Positions 43,264 through 51,229 of a stretch of 64,000 nucleotides of DNA are shown in pieces. Made by a program: the position numbers and the translations under genes. How positions within the stretch are numbered: position 1 is the stretch's first letter; the number at the start of each line of letters is the position of its first letter. This stretch comes from Archangium lansingense. GTDB taxonomy: Bacteria; Myxococcota; Myxococcia; Myxococcales; Myxococcaceae. Location: positions 6,634,001 to 6,698,000 of the forward strand of contig NZ_JAPNKA010000001.1 in assembly GCF_026626635.1 (NCBI RefSeq). The letters run 5' to 3'. The notes below the pieces were generated by a model that ran no database searches, was not told the origin of the DNA, and was given only the letters and a program-made list of their open reading frames with translations.

Positions 43264-44661
43264 TCAGTGCCGCTTCTTGCCACCGAGGTAACGTGCGAGC
43301 GAGGCGTCCAGGTCGCGGGGCTCGGGAAAGCCCACGACGCTGGCTCCACCCACGAGGATGCGGTCGTCCTCGTCCACGGCCACGGCGAACGCCTGGTCGC
43401 CGAAGATGGGGCTCAGGCCGAAGTCGCTCGTCACGAGGCCGCCCGTGCCGAAGCTCGGGTCCAACCGGCCCTGCTTGTCGTAGCGGGCGATGCCGAAATG
43501 GACGCCGCCCCGGACATCGTCGCCGACGATACCCGCCGCCACGATACGGCCGTCCGATTGGACGGCTACGTCCATGGCCGAGTCCGAGGAGCGGGAGAAG
43601 TCCGTGAGGGTGCGGCCCCCGTCGCCGAAGCGGGTGTCCAGGCGGCCCTCGGAGTCGAGACGGGTGAGGCCGAAGGCGAAGTGGCTCTCGCCGGGCCTGG
43701 AGACACGGCCGGCCAGCACCACCTTGCCGCCCGGTTGGATGGCCACGCCCCACGCATCGTCATCCGCGCCGAGGAAATCCACCGTCGTGCGGCCACTCGT
43801 GCCGAAGGACGGGTCCAACGTCCCATCCGGGCGCAGGCGGATGGCGGCGTAGTCGTCGCCGGAGCCGGGCACGGCGGCGCTGCCCGCCACGACGATGCGG
43901 CATCCCGGAAGAATGGACATGGCGAGCCCGAAGTCGGCTCCCCCCGAGAAGTCCACGTTGACCGTGCCGCCGCTGCCAAAGCTGGGGTCCAGACTCCCAT
44001 CCTTGCGCAGACGGGCGATGGCGAAGTCATAGCTGGAGCGCGCGTCCAGGGTCAGTCCCGCCACGACGATGCGGCCGTTGGGTTGGATGCCCACGTCATG
44101 GGCCAGCGAGACGATGTGGCCACCGAAGTCGATCGTCGTCCATCCCCCGGTGCCGAAGGACGTGTCCAGCCGGCCGTCCTTCAGGTAGCGCGCGACGAGG
44201 AAGACGTCGCGAGGGGCCGAGGTGGTGGTGAAGCCGGCGATCACCAGTTTCCCATCCGGCTGGATGGCCACCGCGCGAGCCACGTCCGTGCCGCCGAAGT
44301 CCGTGGTCACCCTGCCGCCCTCGCCGAAGGAGGGGTCCAGCCTGCCGTCCTCCAGGTAGCGCATCAGCGCGACGTTCGTGTTGTTCGTCAGCGTGTTGCG
44401 TGTCGAGCCAACGGTGACGATGCGCCCATCGCGCTGGATGGCGAGGTCCTCTATCTGCTCGGCGCCGCCGGAGAAGTCGGTGGTGACGACGCCCCCCGAG
44501 CCGAAGGACGGATCCAACGTGCCCGCGCGGGGAGTGGGGGTGTCCCATTCCGCCACTCCCATGGGCACGACAGACTTTGGCGCCTCCGCCCACGCCCCCG
44601 CACCGGCCAACGCCAACCACACGCCCACCCACCGCCCATACCCGGGCCCTTGTCGTTTCAT
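43264..44661 (-). CDS. Secreted delta-60 repeat beta-propeller protein
   Basis: The 465-aa product has a signal peptide (MKRQGPGYGRWVGVWLALAGAGAWAEA) and about seven repeats of roughly 55 aa of the form LDPSFGxGGxVTTDFxG ... DxAIQxDGRIVxxG ... ARYxxDGR, the delta-60 (DUF5122) repeat. Such repeats build beta-propellers in exported myxobacterial proteins. Partner and ligand are unknown. The last repeat ends SLARYLGGKKRH. Confidence 0.88.
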   Translation of the reverse strand: MKRQGPGYGRWVGVWLALAGAGAWAEAPKSVVPMGVAEWDTPTPRAGTLDPSFGSGGVVTTDFSGGAEQIEDLAIQRDGRIVTVGSTRNTLTNNTNVALMRYLEDGRLDPSFGEGGRVTTDFGGTDVARAVAIQPDGKLVIAGFTTTSAPRDVFLVARYLKDGRLDTSFGTGGWTTIDFGGHIVSLAHDVGIQPNGRIVVAGLTLDARSSYDFAIARLRKDGSLDPSFGSGGTVNVDFSGGADFGLAMSILPGCRIVVAGSAAVPGSGDDYAAIRLRPDGTLDPSFGTSGRTTVDFLGADDDAWGVAIQPGGKVVLAGRVSRPGESHFAFGLTRLDSEGRLDTRFGDGGRTLTDFSRSSDSAMDVAVQSDGRIVAAGIVGDDVRGGVHFGIARYDKQGRLDPSFGTGGLVTSDFGLSPIFGDQAFAVAVDEDDRILVGGASVVGFPEPRDLDASLARYLGGKKRH

Positions 44662-44790
44662 GGCATCCCCCTCTCCCGGCGTTTCGCCTTCACCGGGTGA
44701 GGGACGTTAGGCCATGGCAACGCCTGGGGAATCCTGTCCAACTGTCCATGCCGGTGTCATGAGCCTCGTTGAGAGCCGGGGGGAATGCCA

Positions 44791-44822
44791 GGAACCGAGC
44801 CGCTTGGCGGGGGCTCGGTTCC
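44791..44822. terminator. Hairpin downstream of small lipoprotein frame
   Basis: GGAACCGAGCC (44791-44801) pairs perfectly with GGCTCGGTTCC (44812-44822) across 10 nt, about 95 nt after the stop of the 41-aa lipoprotein frame and before the delta-60 promoter region. There is no T tract. Confidence 0.55.
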
Positions 44823-44915
44823 ACCGGAACAAGGGCGTCTCCATGGGCTTGCGCGGGGTGATTACAGCACTGTGTTCGCGGTGGCGCCCGTGCGCGGGAA
44901 CGCTGCCCTCCGGGC

Positions 44916-45041
44916 TCAGGGCGAGAGGTTCAAGATGGGCACCAGCCCTGGCTCGGCCCCGGCCTCCACCACCCCGCCACACCCCAGCAAGCCCGCACAC
45001 ACGAGCACGCCCCAGACCCACGGTCTCCAGTCCCATCCCAT
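44916..45041 (-). CDS. Possible 41-aa lipoprotein
   Basis: A short frame with GAGGGGGAAG upstream encodes MGWDWRPWVWGVLVCAGLLGC followed by GGVVEAGAEPG and ends ILNLSP. A hydrophobic stretch leads to the lipobox LLGC. It could be a small lipoprotein or the stub of a longer gene. A hairpin follows at 44791. I see no other gene in 44662-45238. Confidence 0.35.
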   Translation of the reverse strand: MGWDWRPWVWGVLVCAGLLGCGGVVEAGAEPGLVPILNLSP

Positions 45042-45238
45042 GGTCTTCCCCCTCACCCGAGCGACTACTCCGTCAGCCTCAAGGTAACGGCGGTATTCCG
45101 AAGGAGCATCGCCCCCGAGTGCTGCCAGGAGCCGATGAGCAGCCGCTCGCGGACTGAGCGCGGAGCCCCCACCCCCATTACGCTCGGGTGGAGTGATCGA
45201 GCCTTGCAGGCTCGCGCCATGGACAGCGAGCGCTGCGC

Positions 45239-45673
45239 TCACCTCGGAAGGCCGCACCGAATCCAGGTGAGGATGGCGGTCCGCTCCTCGAGCGTCATGG
45301 GAACACCGGCAGCGGGGGGCGGCATGGAACAGTCGCGCAGAGAGAAGCGAATGGTGTCCTGCCAGTCCGCGACATGTCCGTAGTCAGCCAGTGACCAGGG
45401 GCCTCCGGGAGCGCCGGCGTGGCAGGTGATGCACCGGCGCTCGAAGATTGGCGCCACGTCCGCGTAGCGAGGCGCAGGGTCCGGACAACTGGTGGGGGGC
45501 GGTACGTCGCACGCGTAAGGCTGCTCGGGGTCCGTCCCACTGTCTGGAAGCACGGTCCCTGCGTCCGGCTCGCTCACTGGTGGGGCAGGTGTGGGTGTTC
45601 CACACGCCACTACCAGGAGGCAGCCGCCGATGAATGCCCATGAAATGACGTCACTCCACGTTCTGTCGCGCAT
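45239..45673 (-). CDS. c-type-cytochrome-like lipoprotein
   Basis: The 144-aa product begins MRDRTWSDVISWAFIGGCLL and reaches a lipobox VVACG, then a Pro/Asp-rich linker (PTPAPPVSEPDAG). One CITCH motif near residue 95 (VAPIFERRCITCHAGAPGGPW) fits covalent heme c, and SMPPPAAGVPMT downstream could give the distal methionine. It is divergent from the copper-linked YcnI operon across 110 nt. Electron transfer at the outer membrane or periplasm is likely. Confidence 0.78.
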   Translation of the reverse strand: MRDRTWSDVISWAFIGGCLLVVACGTPTPAPPVSEPDAGTVLPDSGTDPEQPYACDVPPPTSCPDPAPRYADVAPIFERRCITCHAGAPGGPWSLADYGHVADWQDTIRFSLRDCSMPPPAAGVPMTLEERTAILTWIRCGLPR

Positions 45674-45783
45674 GCGAGCCGAGTCTCGTTCAGGGAAGCA
45701 GTTCAACACGTGCGACAATTCGCCTCATTGGCAGGGCCACGTCAACTCGCAGAATGCGCATGAACTTTGGAAGAGGGCATCGC

Positions 45784-46476
45784 ATGAATAAGACGGTAGT
45801 AGCGCTGATGGCAGCAACGGGACTCCTCCTGGCGCCGGAAATCGCCAGCGCGCACATCTCGGTGGCCTCTGGCCCTGGCTTCGCCAATACGACGCAGGAA
45901 ATTGCCTTCGGCGTGGGCCACGGCTGCGCGGGTGCGGACACGTACACCGTGAGAATCGAGATTCCCGCGGGAGTGACGTCGGTGCGGCCCGTGCGGAGTG
46001 ACTTCGGCAAGGTCTCCGTCGAGAAGAACGCGGCGGGGGATGTGACAGCCGTCGTCTGGCAGAAGGCCGACCAGGAGCTGCTCGAAGGCGATATCAGCTA
46101 CTACAAGCTCACTGTTCGGCTGAAGGTTCCCAACAAGCCGTTCACCACCCTGTACTTCCCGACCCATCAAACCTGCAAGGCGAGCGATGGGACTCTCTCC
46201 ACCACCGACTGGGTCGGCACGCCGACGAGCGGAGCAGGTGTGGAGCCCGCGCCGGAGCTAAACATCGTGCCGGCGAGGAAGGCGGGTTGGAACAAGTTCA
46301 CTGTGCCGAGCGCGCTCTCCGACCTCGGTGTCTTCTTCGGCGACGCGCAAATCGTATGGAGGGGCACGGCGGCTTACAGCGCCAACCCGGCCACCACGGA
46401 GTTGGTGAATGCGACCTCGGGCGTCTCGACGCTCACGGAGCTGCAGGCCAACGACGAAATCTGGGTGAAGTACTGA
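45784..46476 (+). CDS. YcnI/DUF1775-family copper-binding protein
   Basis: The 230-aa product has a signal peptide (MNKTVVALMAATGLLLAPEIASA) cut before AHISV or HISV. Known YcnI proteins bind copper through a mature N-terminal histidine, and this histidine is placed correctly. The domain shows GHGCAGADTYTVRIEIPAGV and LYFPTHQTC typical of DUF1775. GGAAGAGG precedes the ATG. The stop overlaps the start of a small lipoprotein gene (TGATG), starting a three-gene operon with an MbnH-like di-heme protein. Confidence 0.88.
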   Translation: MNKTVVALMAATGLLLAPEIASAHISVASGPGFANTTQEIAFGVGHGCAGADTYTVRIEIPAGVTSVRPVRSDFGKVSVEKNAAGDVTAVVWQKADQELLEGDISYYKLTVRLKVPNKPFTTLYFPTHQTCKASDGTLSTTDWVGTPTSGAGVEPAPELNIVPARKAGWNKFTVPSALSDLGVFFGDAQIVWRGTAAYSANPATTELVNATSGVSTLTELQANDEIWVKY

Positions 46477-46670
46477 TGCGACGCGCGCGAATGAAAGCCC
46501 GGTGGTTGTGGCTCCTCGTTCCACTGGTTGCGGCTTCATGCAGGGAGGAGCCGCCTCCAGCGCCGCCACCGGACAGCTTGACTGCGTGTGTGGAGCAACC
46601 CACCGCGCTCCCGGGCCCCCCTTCGGGGCAGCTTCCCTGCGAGCTGCTGCCACCCGGCTTCTCGCGGTAG
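46476..46670 (+). CDS. Small proline-rich lipoprotein
   Basis: The 64-aa product starts MRRARMKARWLWLLVPLVAASC, a lipoprotein signal, then a proline-rich stretch (REEPPPAPPPDSL) and two further cysteines (TACVEQP, LPCELLPP). It overlaps the YcnI stop and ends 20 nt before the MbnH-like gene. No family is recognised. It sits where an MbnP-type partner might be expected but is far too short to be one. Confidence 0.6.
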   Translation: MRRARMKARWLWLLVPLVAASCREEPPPAPPPDSLTACVEQPTALPGPPSGQLPCELLPPGFSR

Positions 46671-46690
46671 CACCGCCGCCAGGAGTAGAC

Positions 46691-47821
46691 GTGGTGCGAG
46701 GTGTCCTCCGGACCGTGTACCTGGGGTTGTCGCTGCTGCTGGCCACGGGGTGCGGCAACACGACCCCGGAGCCGTATGAGTGGAAGCTTCCCGCCGGCTT
46801 CCCCGACCCGGCTGTACCCGAGGACAACCCCATGAGCACCGCCAAGGTGGAGCTGGGGCGGTACCTCTTCCATGACAAGCGGCTGTCGGCCAACGGCACC
46901 CAGTCCTGCGCGAGCTGCCACCGTCAGGAATACGCCTTCACCGATGGACGCACCACCGCGCTGGGCTCCACGGGCGAGCACCACCGGCGCAACTCCATGT
47001 CCCTGGCCAACGTGGCCTACGCGGCCAGCCTCACCTGGGTCAATCCCGTGGTGCCTGGGCTGGAGGCCCAGGCGCTGGTGCCCATCTTCGGAGAGCACCC
47101 CGTGGAGCTGGGGCTGGCGGGCCAGGAGGAGCTGCTCCTCCAGCGGCTCTCCGGAGATGCCCGCTACCCGAAGCTCTTCGCCAAGGCGTTTCCCGAGCAG
47201 AAGCAGCCGGTGTCCGTGGTCTCGGTGGTACGCGCCATCGCGGCCTTCGAGCGCACGCTCCTCTCGGGTGGCTCACCCTATGACCGGTACTCCTACCGTG
47301 GCGAGCGGGATGCCCTGTCCGTCTCCGCCAAGCGCGGAATGAGGCTCTTCTTCTCCGAGCGCCTGAAGTGCTTCCGCTGCCACCAGGGCTTCGCCTTCAC
47401 GGACTCCGTGAAGCACAAGCTGATGGTGTTCCCAGAGATAACATTCCACAACACCAACCTCTACAACGTGGATGGGCACGGCGCCTATCCCGCCACGGAC
47501 CAGGGGTTGGTGGAGTTCACCGGCAAGCCGGAGGACATGGGGCGCTACCTCGCTCCCACCCTGCGCAACATCGCCGTGACGGCGCCGTACATGCACGACG
47601 GCTCCATTGCCACGCTCTCCGAGGTGATTGACCACTACGCGGCCGGCGGCCGGGCCAGCGCACAGGGGGGAGCGCTCAGCCCCATCCAGAGCGAGTTCGT
47701 CCGCGGCTTCACCCTCACGGCCCAGGAGAAGCAGGACCTGCTCACCTTCTTGGAGGCGCTCACGGATACGGAGTTCCTCATGGAGCCGCGCTTCTCGGAC
47801 CCGCTCGCCTCTGTTCCCTGA
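46691..47821 (+). CDS. MbnH/MauG-family di-heme lipoprotein (TIGR04039-like)
   Basis: The 376-aa product, read from GTG 46691 (AGGAG 5 nt upstream), is a lipoprotein (LLLATGC). Two heme c sites are CASCH and CFRCH. The segment PVPEDNPMSTAKVELGRYLF followed by AFTDGRTTALGSTGEHHRRNSMSLANVAY is typical of the 'metallo-mystery pair' di-heme enzyme. MbnH oxidises a tryptophan in its copper-binding partner MbnP. No MbnP gene is adjacent; instead a YcnI copper protein opens the operon, so YcnI or the small lipoprotein might be the substrate. That last step is inference. The exact sequence wording is partial here. Confidence 0.87.
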   Translation: MVRGVLRTVYLGLSLLLATGCGNTTPEPYEWKLPAGFPDPAVPEDNPMSTAKVELGRYLFHDKRLSANGTQSCASCHRQEYAFTDGRTTALGSTGEHHRRNSMSLANVAYAASLTWVNPVVPGLEAQALVPIFGEHPVELGLAGQEELLLQRLSGDARYPKLFAKAFPEQKQPVSVVSVVRAIAAFERTLLSGGSPYDRYSYRGERDALSVSAKRGMRLFFSERLKCFRCHQGFAFTDSVKHKLMVFPEITFHNTNLYNVDGHGAYPATDQGLVEFTGKPEDMGRYLAPTLRNIAVTAPYMHDGSIATLSEVIDHYAAGGRASAQGGALSPIQSEFVRGFTLTAQEKQDLLTFLEALTDTEFLMEPRFSDPLASVP

Positions 47822-47854
47822 GGACCGCGCCCCCAGGGGAAGTCTCTTGTGCGT

Positions 47855-48616
47855 TCACGGTTGAATGGCACTCGGCTCGGGCTTTGGTCGCTCGGCGACG
47901 GGCATGTAGCATTTGCCTTGGTGCTCGGCCTGGTCCTCGTAGCAGGGCGGGCGCTTCGCCAACTCAATCCAGCATCCGCCGTTGATCTCCACTTCGCCTT
48001 TCCTGGGCATGCAGGGGGTCTTGGCCTGATTGCGGAAGGGCTTCGCGGGTAGTGGATAAGTGATGGTGGAGGGGGTCGGCTTGGCCGTCTGAACCAATAG
48101 GGCAGGCGCATCAGGAGAGGCAGTAGCCTCCACGGCCCCATTGGGAGCAGTGGGCTCCTTGTGGCGCATATGCACCAGCGCCAGGAGCAGGGCGCACACC
48201 GCGGCAGCGCTTGCCACGCCCAACCCCAGGCGCCACTGGGGGCGAGATTCATAGTTCTCGGGGACGGCGCGGGCCATGCGCTGCACAGCCTCGCGCACAC
48301 CTTCAAATGTGAACACCAGCGACTCCACCGACTGCCTGTCGGGAGCTCTGGACCACGGGGTTTGCTCCACTTGCATGGCGACGTAGCCAGGTGAGGCCGA
48401 CGAGGAGATGAGACTCACCCGCCAGTCCTTCATCGCTGACGCGTCCTGCTCGGCGTTGAGCTTGAGCACGAGGGCCGTTGCCCCGCTTGTCTCGTGCATG
48501 GCCCGATAGAGCTCATCCTGGCTGTGAGTGGTTTGCGGCATCTGCTCCTGGAGTTGGTACGGCCCCAACTGCTCCGGATTCTCCTCACGGGTCTCGGCCT
48601 GCTTCTGCTCGTCCAC
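47855..48616 (-). CDS. Membrane protein with kinase-associated C-terminal domain
   Basis: The 253-aa product is read from GTG 48616 (AGGAG upstream). It has a cytoplasmic N-terminal half (LGPYQLQEQMPQTTH ... ATALVLKLNAEQD), one membrane helix (LGLGVASAAAVCALLLALVHM, near residue 130) and an outer Cys motif GEVEINGGCWIELAKRPPC ... GKCYMPVAERPKP. This outer domain is, from memory, common at the C-terminus of myxobacterial Ser/Thr kinases, while the N-terminal part looks like a kinase remnant lacking catalytic motifs. It may be a degenerate or signalling-adaptor form. Confidence 0.6.
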   Translation of the reverse strand: MDEQKQAETREENPEQLGPYQLQEQMPQTTHSQDELYRAMHETSGATALVLKLNAEQDASAMKDWRVSLISSSASPGYVAMQVEQTPWSRAPDRQSVESLVFTFEGVREAVQRMARAVPENYESRPQWRLGLGVASAAAVCALLLALVHMRHKEPTAPNGAVEATASPDAPALLVQTAKPTPSTITYPLPAKPFRNQAKTPCMPRKGEVEINGGCWIELAKRPPCYEDQAEHQGKCYMPVAERPKPEPSAIQP

Positions 48617-48750
48617 GCATGCTCCTCCCTGGCCCCTGAGCCTGCCAGAGGCCTGCTGCTCTTGTTCGCATGGACCGGCTCCAACTGCCAGGAGGTACTC
48701 GGTGCATCAGGGGGCGGCCTACTGCACAGGTGCACTCTTCGCCCCCGGTC

Positions 48751-50142
48751 TCAGAAGCGCACGGAGACCTCGGCCTGGAGGAGGTCGACGTCGCGCGAGG
48801 AGCCCGTCTGCTGGAGGAAGGTGCCGGCGAAGAAGCGTGACGCGGTGGCGTACACATGCACGTAACGGCCGAGCTCCCAATCGGCCGTGAGGTTCACCTG
48901 ATGCCCTACCCAGCGGCTGCGACTTCCGCCAGGCGGTCGCACCAGCATGCCGCTCGGACCATAGACACCATCCTCTACGCTCTGCCGCCAGAAACCGGTC
49001 CACTCGGCCGACAGCGCGAGTGAGCGGCTGGGGTACAGACGCAACACGGGGTGCAGGTCGATGAAGTTGTAGGGTCCCAGCAGGGCGATCTCCCCGAAGT
49101 AGCTGCCGCGTGGGAAGAGTGGATTGAAGGTCCCCAGCGACGGGGCCTCCGCGTCCGGGTCCCCGGAGGCGATGTCCGCCATCACTCCCAGCCTCGGGGA
49201 CAGCGGTAGGTGCTCGAGCGTGAAGCCGGTGTCGCTTGCCACCGTCCAAGCGAGGAGGGGCGCGCCCGAGAAGCGGCCCACCTGCAGCACGGCTTCGAGG
49301 TTGTAGTCCCACCGCCCGGACGTCCCCCACCACCGGGTGCCCAGGGAGTGGCGCTGCTCGCGGCCCTCGCCCTGCGCGTAGCGGGCCTGACTGTTGGAGA
49401 AGCCGAGGTAGTAGAGATCCACGTTCCCACCCGGGAGTACGGGCAGGGGATGCACCGCGTACAGGCCCCAGAAGCCCTGGGAGCGCACCGGGCCGTCATC
49501 GAAGACGCCGGGCTCCGTGGCGACAGGCCTCACGACGAAGGCGGAGAGATCCCATCGGTGGAACCGGAGCCGCGTGCGTGCCCCATCGAAGGTCCGGCGC
49601 ACGTTGGGGCCCTCGCGCACCGAGATGAGGCGGGCCGAGCCGAATTGCAACTCCTGGCGCCCCAGCCGCACCTGGAGCCCCTCGTCCGCGCGCTCCCATG
49701 GGCGCAGCTCCACGAAGGCCTGGTGTACATCCAACCGGTCCTCGTCCGTGGGGCCGGGGCCTCCCTCACGTCCGAGCGTCCACCCGCTCTTGAGCTGGAA
49801 GAAGGCCCGAGCCAGGTTCCACAGCCACACATCCCCGTGCAGCATGTAGCGCTGTAGCCAGGCCCCGTCCGCGGCGGGTGTCTCGGCCCAGTCGGGGTGG
49901 CGGTAATACTCCACCCGCTGGCGCAGATCGCCCCCCAACGAGAGGAACACGGAGCCCGACTCGGTGAGCGGGAGGTACTTCAGCCCATCGAGGGGCGCGC
50001 GAGGTGCGTCCGGGGCGCGGAGGTAGCGGTAGTCCTCCTCTGCGCGGAGCACCTTGAAGGGGGGCGGCGAGGACGGCTTCTGCGGGGCCTGGGCCTGGGC
50101 GTGCCCGCCAACGAGCAGCCCCACGACGAGCAGCGCGAGCAT
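48751..50142 (-). CDS. AlgE-like outer-membrane porin (alginate export family)
   Basis: The 463-aa product has a signal peptide (MLALLVVGLLVGGHAQAQA) and alternating aromatic beta strands throughout: SLGGDLRQRVEYYRH, AFVELRPWERADEGLQVRLGRQELQFGSARLIS (landmarks), GFWGLYAVHPLP, VDLYYLGFSNSQA. It ends LLQAEVSVRF with the C-terminal Phe of barrel proteins. The order of motifs matches the alginate_exp family, a monomeric outer-membrane barrel. It lies 76 nt downstream of pirin copy 2. The actual cargo is unknown. Confidence 0.82.
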   Translation of the reverse strand: MLALLVVGLLVGGHAQAQAPQKPSSPPPFKVLRAEEDYRYLRAPDAPRAPLDGLKYLPLTESGSVFLSLGGDLRQRVEYYRHPDWAETPAADGAWLQRYMLHGDVWLWNLARAFFQLKSGWTLGREGGPGPTDEDRLDVHQAFVELRPWERADEGLQVRLGRQELQFGSARLISVREGPNVRRTFDGARTRLRFHRWDLSAFVVRPVATEPGVFDDGPVRSQGFWGLYAVHPLPVLPGGNVDLYYLGFSNSQARYAQGEGREQRHSLGTRWWGTSGRWDYNLEAVLQVGRFSGAPLLAWTVASDTGFTLEHLPLSPRLGVMADIASGDPDAEAPSLGTFNPLFPRGSYFGEIALLGPYNFIDLHPVLRLYPSRSLALSAEWTGFWRQSVEDGVYGPSGMLVRPPGGSRSRWVGHQVNLTADWELGRYVHVYATASRFFAGTFLQQTGSSRDVDLLQAEVSVRF

Positions 50143-50213
50143 GGTGGTCCCTCCGCGATGGGGCGGGCGGCACATTCGAGGTTGCCGGGCCCGCCCCGGT
50201 GGAATCGCGAGGG

Positions 50214-51047
50214 ACATATCAGGCGAGGTCGAAGAGCAGGGCCTCGACCGGCTCGGAGGCGGTGAGCACCAGCCGGGACTCCTGGGACACGGCCACGCCG
50301 TCTCCGGCCTTCAGCTCCACGCCGTTGAGCGTGCCCTTGCCTCTTGCGAGCTGAACCCAGGCGTGGCGGTCCGGAGCCAGCGTGTACTCGGCCTGCTCGC
50401 CCTTGCCCAGCAGCGTGCTGTGCAGCACCACATCCTGGTGCACGGTGAGGCTGCCGTCGCGCGCGTCGGGGCTGGCCACCACGCGCCAGCGGCCCTGGCG
50501 CTCGGACTCGGGGAAGGCCTTCTGCTCATAGCCGGGCTTCAGTCCTCGCTGGTTGGGGAGAATCCATATCTGCAGGAAGTGCAGCTCCTCGTTGGCGCCG
50601 TTCATCTCGCTGTGCTGGATGCCGGTTCCCGCAGTCATGCGCTGCACCTCGCCGGTGCGCAGCAGTTCCTCGCCGCCGGTGCTGTCGCGGTGCGCGATGG
50701 CGCCGCTGAGCGGGTAGGTGATGATCTCCATGTCCCGGTGCGGGTGCGTGTCGAAGCCCTCGCCCGCGGTGACGCGGTCCTCGTTGATGACGCGCAGGGA
50801 GCGGAAGCCCATGAAGCTGGGGTCGTAGTAGCCGCCGAAGGAGAAGGTATGGTGGGAGTCCAGCCAGCCGTGGTTGTCATGTCCGCGTGCTTCAGAAGGT
50901 CGAACGGTCATCATGGGGTGCTCCTTTTCTCCGTTTGGACCCCTCCAAGATGACGGCGAGGCGGGTGCTCCGCCAGATGTGAATCCAGGAAGGACCGTTC
51001 CATCCATGGGACAAACCAGGCCGCGGCTCGCCATGTGTCGTTTCAGC
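50214..51047. repeat. Right copy of 834-bp direct repeat (pirin gene plus promoter)
   Basis: Partner of 36141-36974. The right edge is informative. In this copy TTTCAG at 51041 is followed by about 100 nt not present in copy 1 and then a second TTTCAG followed by CTGAAGG (from 51142). In copy 1, TTTCAG runs straight into CTGAAGG. One copy has therefore gained or lost a segment between short TTTCAG repeats. Confidence 0.9.
50219..50914 (-). CDS. Pirin-family protein, copy 2
   Basis: The 231-aa product is a near-identical twin of copy 1 at 36146-36841, with the same metal ligands (His57, His59, His101, Glu103) and the same ribosome site. It differs at three residues, all conservative or near the N-terminus. 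Most nucleotide changes are silent, so both copies have been kept as working genes or the duplication is recent. Confidence 0.92.
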   Translation of the reverse strand: MMTVRPSEARGHDNHGWLDSHHTFSFGGYYDPSFMGFRSLRVINEDRVTAGEGFDTHPHRDMEIITYPLSGAIAHRDSTGGEELLRTGEVQRMTAGTGIQHSEMNGANEELHFLQIWILPNQRGLKPGYEQKAFPESERQGRWRVVASPDARDGSLTVHQDVVLHSTLLGKGEQAEYTLAPDRHAWVQLARGKGTLNGVELKAGDGVAVSQESRLVLTASEPVEALLFDLA

Positions 51048-51117
51048 CCTCCGGGTGCTCCGGGCCATCCGTGACGGGCTCCGTGGGGCCGACGTCCTCC
51101 CGGGCGCGCTCTTCACG

Positions 51118-51142
51118 AACTTGTCCAACTGTTGGACAAGTT
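51118..51142. promoter_or_regulatory. 25-bp perfect palindrome upstream of SGNH lipase gene
   Basis: AACTTGTCCAAC and GTTGGACAAGTT flank a single central T, followed by TTT. It is 87 nt before the lipase ATG and lies in the segment absent from pirin copy 1. The size and symmetry fit a TetR- or LysR-class operator. The trailing T run also allows a weak terminator. Confidence 0.5.
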
Positions 51143-51229
51143 TTTCAGCTGAAGGCCCGGAGGGAGGGGGCCCATGTCAGGCTTCCGCGTTAAGCATCCT
51201 GCCCTCACGACAACCCCTGGGAGACGACA

